A stretch of 24,640 nt of DNA from Candidatus Woesearchaeota archaeon (GTDB lineage: Archaea; Nanobdellota; Nanobdellia; Woesearchaeales; UBA525), in the NCBI GenBank assembly GCA_018221245.1, contig JAAOYH010000009.1:1-24640 (forward strand), in the 5' to 3' direction. The notes below the pieces were generated by a model. That model worked only from the letters and a program-made list of their open reading frames with translations. It made no database searches and was not told the DNA's origin. Shown one piece after another: positions 21,005 through 24,640 of the stretch. The translations under genes and the position numbers were made by a program. Each line of letters starts with the position of its first letter. The stretch's first letter is position 1.

Positions 21005-22666
21005 ATGTCTGATTTGGAACAGATGTTTAGAAATATTCGCTTAGATACTACTTATGATCCTAGCAGATATGATGTCATCGTAGCCAACGATCATGAATTG
21101 CGATTCTTTGGAGAGGACTATGTAGAAGCTACATCTCCTTTAGCAGTTGTTCCTCTTCAGAAGATTGGGAGCGGCATTATGGGAGGATTCTGGAATGATG
21201 GAGAGCTTGTTTTCATGAAAACGGGCTTGAGCTTCAACAGTGGAGATGGAAGCCATTATTTCAGCTTTAATAAAAATGGAGATCCTTATCCTGACGTGGA
21301 GCCATCACCCATAACCAATTATCTACAGGTTCAATTATCAGACTTGGAAGTGAATACTGATGACGGAATATTTCCGATGTATTCAACGGTCACTCGAGAG
21401 GGAGACTTTCCTGTGGCTTTTCTAAAGAAGCAAGATGAGTTATATAGTGTGGGAACTTTGCTTCTAGGTGCAGATAATCACTTTTTGTACTGGGCGAACA
21501 TGGTTGAGTTCGGGCAGGGGATGAGCGATTTAATAATGCAACTTGACAATAAGATATACGAGCCTAGTATAAAGCCTGCAGAGGAATCGGCACTTCAAAT
21601 AACAGTAACAGAAGTCTTCGAAGAACCTAAAGAAAAAGGTCTAGATGGTTTAAATCCTGTGATTGTAAAGGAAAGTCTTGACGAATACATTATTGGTCAG
21701 GAGAAGGCAAAGAGAAGGATGGCCACTGCTGTCACGAAATACCTCAGTGGATATACCAACCACGTTCTTCTTCTAGGTGAGACTGGTGTAGGGAAAAGTG
21801 AGATGATGAAAAGATTGGGGGAGATATTGGATTTACCTTATGCGAAATCATCATTTACTAACGCATCACAGCAAGGATATACAGGAAACGATTTACAGAA
21901 TGTGTTGGTCAAGTTAGCTCGTCAGGTAGAGAGCGAATCGCCAAAAGGCATAGTGTTCGTTGACGAGGTGGATAAGCTTGCTAAAAAGGATTCTATGCGA
22001 GAAGGTATTGAGACAGAGATACTCCCCTGGCTAGATGGTGATGTTATTGACATTGACCCTTACCAGTATACAAAGAACGTCGCATGCGGCCAAGAAGTCG
22101 CAGCATGGTTTCCAAATCAAGTCGATACCAGTGGAATATTGTTTGTGTGTGGTGGCGCGTTCCATGGACATGGAAGAGGGCAATCTATAGACGACATCAT
22201 AAAGAAACGACTCAACCTGGGCGATACTATAGTTGGTTTCGGAGAGCGTGACAAGCAGGCTGATATGCAGGAGTACATCAGGAGTAAGGTTGAAAAATCA
22301 GATATTATCAATTACGGACTCTCACCTGAGTTGGTTGGCAGATTACACACTGTTCTTTCCCTGTGGAAGCTCAAGCATGATGAACTCAAGAGGATACTTT
22401 CCGAGAAGAAGGGAAATATCTTGGACTCTGTCTCAATAGTGTTTGAAAAGAGAGGTTATGAATTAATAGTTGAGGATGAAGTACTTGATTTCATCGTCAG
22501 TAACAATCCGCCCGAGCTAAATGCTCGTGGGCTGGAGACTGTATGTTCTGAACTCTTCGACGACCTCATATTCGAGGCCGCAAATGTTGCTGAAGTGCAA
22601 GATGACGGCTCGAAAGTCATAAGGGTGACTCTAGAGTTAGCGAATAAAATATTCGAGAACGAATAG
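21005..22666 (+). CDS. ClpX-like AAA+ unfoldase with a novel N-terminal domain
   Basis: A 553-residue protein from the ATG at 21005. The C-terminal 350 residues are ClpX-like: LDEYIIGQEKAKRRM, Walker A GETGVGKS (258-265), pore loop GYTG where ClpX has GYVG, Walker B IVFVDEVDK (Asp320), VDTSGILFVCGGAFHG, a VGF tripeptide (410-412) where ClpX carries its ClpP-docking IGF loop, GLSPELVGRL with the arginine finger, and sensor 2 in ARGLETV. These would unfold proteins in a hexameric ring. The zinc-binding N-domain of ClpX is absent. In its place are about 200 residues of beta-rich sequence I do not recognise, probably for substrate choice. No clpP gene is in the window. ClpX is chiefly bacterial, so lateral origin is plausible. 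Confidence 0.85.
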   Translation: MSDLEQMFRNIRLDTTYDPSRYDVIVANDHELRFFGEDYVEATSPLAVVPLQKIGSGIMGGFWNDGELVFMKTGLSFNSGDGSHYFSFNKNGDPYPDVEPSPITNYLQVQLSDLEVNTDDGIFPMYSTVTREGDFPVAFLKKQDELYSVGTLLLGADNHFLYWANMVEFGQGMSDLIMQLDNKIYEPSIKPAEESALQITVTEVFEEPKEKGLDGLNPVIVKESLDEYIIGQEKAKRRMATAVTKYLSGYTNHVLLLGETGVGKSEMMKRLGEILDLPYAKSSFTNASQQGYTGNDLQNVLVKLARQVESESPKGIVFVDEVDKLAKKDSMREGIETEILPWLDGDVIDIDPYQYTKNVACGQEVAAWFPNQVDTSGILFVCGGAFHGHGRGQSIDDIIKKRLNLGDTIVGFGERDKQADMQEYIRSKVEKSDIINYGLSPELVGRLHTVLSLWKLKHDELKRILSEKKGNILDSVSIVFEKRGYELIVEDEVLDFIVSNNPPELNARGLETVCSELFDDLIFEAANVAEVQDDGSKVIRVTLELANKIFENE

Positions 22667-22674
22667 CTTATATC
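22667..22674 (+). promoter_or_regulatory. TATA box of the dihydrouridine synthase gene
   Basis: CTTATATC begins directly after the stop of the AAA+ gene and is centred 25 bases before the GTG at 22696, indicating a leaderless message and a separate transcription unit. Confidence 0.5.
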
Positions 22675-22695
22675 TGATATCTTATCCACATTATT

Positions 22696-23661
22696 GTGAA
22701 TTTTCCAGAATTATCAGGCAAAGCAGTCCTCTCGCCGATGGCAGGCGTCACGGATGTAGCTTTCAGAACTCTCTGCAAAAAATACGGGGCTGCTCTCACA
22801 GTGACTGAGTTCACTTCCGCTGCCGCTATTGTCAGGGCGAGCCAGAAGGCGGACCAGATGCTCGCTACTGATCCTTCTGAGAAACCTGTTGCAGTTCAAT
22901 TGTTCGGCCACTCGGAGGATGATGTTGTCAAGGCAGCTAAGGAAATACAAGCCAGATTCGACATCATCGACATAAACTGCGGCTGTCCAGCCTGGAAGGT
23001 CGTGAAATCAGGTGCTGGTTCTGCAATGCTTAACGATCCTAAAAAGATAGCATCCTTCATCAAGAGACTGGTTGAAGAGATTGACAGGCCGATAACGGTA
23101 AAGATTCGCATAGGTATCGACGACAAACATATAAATGCTATAGAGGTCGCAAAAGCGGTGGAGAAGGCGGGCGCGGCAGCAATAGCGGTCCACGGAAGAA
23201 CGCAGAAGCAGGGATACTCGGGCGAAGCGGACTGGGGTATTATCAAGAAAGTAAAGGAGGCTGTAAGTATCCCGGTCACAGGTAATGGGGACGTCACGTC
23301 CCCTGAGATATTCAAGAAGAGATTAGAAGAGTCGGGAGTGGACTACATCATGATAGCCCGTGGTGCCATAGGTAAGCCTTACATCTTCAAGCAGATCCAA
23401 GATTACTTGGAAAAAGGAGAGTACAAGGTCCTGACAAACGTAGAACAGATAGACATGTTCTCAGAGTACCTGGAACTGGCGAAGAAGTACAACGTCCCGT
23501 TCCAGCAGGTGAAGATTCACGCCCAGCATTTCACGAAGGGGCAGACTGGTGGAAATAGGTTCCGAGCAGAACTGGTTCATGTGAAGACCATTGAAGAGTT
23601 AGAGCAGGCCATGAGTTGTTATAGGGAATTATTGGCGGCCTCTGAACGTAACCAGTGCTAA
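22696..23661 (+). CDS. dus: tRNA-dihydrouridine synthase
   Basis: A 321-residue FMN enzyme that reduces uridines in the tRNA D-loop. The TIM-barrel signature set is complete: SPMAGVTD (13-20), VQLFG (67-71), DINCGCPAWKVVKSGAG with catalytic Cys97, VKIRIG, AVHGRTQKQGYSGEADW, GNGDV and ARGAIGKPYIF. A helical C-terminal tRNA-binding domain follows, with HFTKGQTGGNRFR. It starts with GTG, supported by the TATA box 25 bases upstream. The gene sits directly before a tRNA gene, which fits its role though such adjacency may be chance. Confidence 0.94.
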   Translation: MNFPELSGKAVLSPMAGVTDVAFRTLCKKYGAALTVTEFTSAAAIVRASQKADQMLATDPSEKPVAVQLFGHSEDDVVKAAKEIQARFDIIDINCGCPAWKVVKSGAGSAMLNDPKKIASFIKRLVEEIDRPITVKIRIGIDDKHINAIEVAKAVEKAGAAAIAVHGRTQKQGYSGEADWGIIKKVKEAVSIPVTGNGDVTSPEIFKKRLEESGVDYIMIARGAIGKPYIFKQIQDYLEKGEYKVLTNVEQIDMFSEYLELAKKYNVPFQQVKIHAQHFTKGQTGGNRFRAELVHVKTIEELEQAMSCYRELLAASERNQC

Positions 23662-23663
23662 AC

Positions 23664-23672
23664 CTTTTATAA
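23664..23672 (+). promoter_or_regulatory. TATA box of tRNA-Ile
   Basis: CTTTTATAAGG spans 23664-23674, centred about 29 bases before the tRNA 5' end, suggesting a transcript that starts only a few bases upstream of the mature end. Confidence 0.5.
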
Positions 23673-23697
23673 GGAAGGAATGATTCCAATGAATCAA

Positions 23698-23809
23698 GCA
23701 CCAGTTGCACAGCCTGGTCCAGTGCGCCGGTCTTATATGACTGCGGTCCGAATGAGGGCCGTAGCTCGAGGAGAGCCGGAGGTCGAGGGTTCAAATCCCT
23801 CCTGGTGCA
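23698..23809 (+). tRNA. tRNA-Ile (anticodon UAU) with a 36-base intron
   Basis: Acceptor GCACCAG pairs with CTGGTGC and discriminator A follows at 23809. D-arm is GCAC/GTGC, T-arm GAGGG-TTCAAAT-CCCTC, and the variable loop AGGTC is short. The anticodon stem CCGGT (23727-23731) pairs with GCCGG (23775-23779). Between them lie 43 bases; keeping C32, U33, UAU (23734-23736), A37 and A38 leaves an intron at 23738-23773 in the standard position after base 37. The intron folds into a hairpin TGCGGTCC-GAATGA-GGGCCGTA. Three of the four central bulge-helix-bulge pairs form, with one A-G mismatch. The mature tRNA would be 76 bases. Reading the anticodon otherwise (UAA or UGA) would demand a long variable arm, which is absent. 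Confidence 0.9.
23738..23773 (+). other. tRNA-Ile intron (archaeal splicing endonuclease type)
   Basis: The proposed cut sites are after A37 (23737) and before A38 (23774). The exon bases CTTA (32-35) face GAGG in the intron, three-base bulges TAT and AGA flank that helix, and an eight-pair inner stem with a GAATGA loop closes the intron. The arrangement matches a slightly relaxed bulge-helix-bulge. Confidence 0.8.
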
Positions 23810-23825
23810 TTTCTCGTCGGTAGAT

Positions 23826-23866
23826 AGGTTTAAATATCGACTCTGAGTGCCGACAATCAGTGGGGA
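23826..23866 (+). promoter_or_regulatory. promoter and ribosome-binding site of the SurA/PrsA-like gene
   Basis: AGGTTTAAATAT (23826-23837) is identical over 12 bases to the promoter of the M23 peptidase gene. GTGGGG lies at 23860-23865, five bases before the ATG at 23871, so this message also has a short leader with a Shine-Dalgarno. Confidence 0.5.
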
Positions 23867-23870
23867 AAAT

Positions 23871-24640
23871 ATGAGGAAATTTATCACAGGCATCATATTT
23901 GTTTTACTGTTCTTGGCAGCATGTAGTTCTGAGGTTCAGACTAAACTGGCAGATGATCCTGTTGTGGAACTTTACGGTGCCATGTCCGGCGGAGATCTTG
24001 AGTTTACCGAGATGCGCTTCGCGGGTAAGGAGGCGGAGGACATGCGCGAGCTCATCAGCTCTGAGTGTCCTAATGACGTAGGTGAGGCTTTCACTAGACT
24101 TACTATTAGGGGGCGGGGATCTTCTATGGTGGCGTATACCTCTCCGGATGGCGAAACTGTCTTCTGCTCCCTTTTCAAATCTAACAAGGATACTGTCTCT
24201 TACATATCTCCAGATGATGCTCCTGAAGGTGTTGTCTTGGTGGTGAATGGTGTAGAGATATCTGGCGAAACTGTCCAGGCACGAATCAACACTCTCCCTG
24301 AGACCGTTCCCAGAGATACTAATGCGCTAGGTCAAATCCTGAATGCTATGGTTAATGATGAACTGCTTAGGCAGGAGTCTGAATCCATCACTGTTACAAT
24401 AGATGAACTACTTGAGGAGCGTGCTAAGTTCCTAACTCAGCAAGGCCTAACAGAAGAGACCTTAGCCACTCTTATGGCGGACCAGAATATCTCTGAAGAG
24501 GATTTCGATGCCTCCTTGGAGAGTCAGGCACGATTGCAGAAGCTTCTTGACGAGCGCCTTCTTCTTGACAACATAGAGGTGTCAGATGATGCTGCGAAGG
24601 AGTATTACATCCAGAACCCTAATCAGTTCCTCCAGGCCGA
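23871..24640 (+). CDS. SurA/PrsA-like peptidyl-prolyl isomerase lipoprotein (partial, cut by window end)
   Basis: The frame is open from the ATG at 23871 to the window edge (256 codons seen). MRKFITGIIFVLLFLAAC is a lipoprotein signal with the cysteine at 18. Residues 20-118 have no family I recognise; they hold two cysteines and may be a separate binding domain. From about residue 120 the sequence reads like a SurA/PrsA N-terminal chaperone region: VVLVVNGVEISGETVQARI, then ILNAMVNDELLRQESES, a long helical stretch, and VSDDAAKEYYIQNPNQF, the usual lead-in to a parvulin domain that should lie beyond the window. Such proteins help exported proteins fold outside the membrane. Membership is likely but rests on the N-terminal half only. 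Confidence 0.75.
   Translation, partial: MRKFITGIIFVLLFLAACSSEVQTKLADDPVVELYGAMSGGDLEFTEMRFAGKEAEDMRELISSECPNDVGEAFTRLTIRGRGSSMVAYTSPDGETVFCSLFKSNKDTVSYISPDDAPEGVVLVVNGVEISGETVQARINTLPETVPRDTNALGQILNAMVNDELLRQESESITVTIDELLEERAKFLTQQGLTEETLATLMADQNISEEDFDASLESQARLQKLLDERLLLDNIEVSDDAAKEYYIQNPNQFLQA

Noticed and set aside
23738..23773. Extra bases in tRNA-Ile as a long variable arm, or a class II tRNA
   Set aside because: They lie inside the anticodon loop, and the variable loop is five bases; the hairpin and bulges fit an archaeal intron.

Overview
The window is archaeal chromosomal DNA, most likely from a small-genome DPANN-type lineage (Woesearchaeota, Pacearchaeota, Aenigmarchaeota or similar); the phylum is my inference. 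Archaeal signs: A/T-rich TATA elements centred about 25-28 bases upstream of many start codons (leaderless genes), a tRNA-Ile with an archaeal-type intron after position 37, a NucS/EndoMS nuclease ending in a PCNA-binding motif, a DHH-family phosphoesterase of the kind archaea use for RecJ-like work, and a lipoprotein carrying the CCLDxDxNxxCDxDE segment I associate with such archaea.

Layout. 1-42 is probably the 3' end of an upstream gene. 189-1768 looks like an accessory patch: a free-standing LAGLIDADG endonuclease gene that runs into a tRNA-Leu(CAG), then a HicB/HicA toxin-antitoxin pair. 1891-5899 holds a small lipoprotein, a DHH phosphoesterase, a minus-strand pair (cysteine-free E1-like protein, then an adenylate kinase-like protein) and a secreted M23 peptidase. 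5940-9087 holds an exported lipoprotein divergent from NucS, an unrecognised protein cotranscribed with a small membrane protein, and a site-2-protease-like M50 peptidase.

9257-12447 is the least ordinary block: two overlapping paralogous genes with a winged-helix-like N-terminus and a metallophosphoesterase-like domain, one degenerate and one largely intact, converging on a minus-strand unknown gene. That gene seems to be preceded by a leaderless 24-codon basic leader peptide, alternative hairpins and a repeated operator.

12521-19070 is one operon: a PadR repressor with operator repeats around its own TATA box, a MacB/LolD-type ABC ATPase interrupted in its Walker A motif by a 550-residue intein, a membrane-anchored exported adaptor-like protein, and two paralogous MacB/FtsX-type permeases. 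They would form an exporter or extracytoplasmic remodelling pump that works only after protein splicing. 19100-24640 holds an unknown protein, Sua5 (t6A synthesis), a ClpX-like AAA+ unfoldase with an unfamiliar N-terminal domain, a tRNA-dihydrouridine synthase, the intron-containing tRNA-Ile(UAU), and the start of a SurA/PrsA-like lipoprotein cut by the window end.

No stretch over 300 bases lacks a gene. I saw no rRNA, CRISPR array, insertion sequence or origin. All family assignments come from reading motifs by eye; no search was run.
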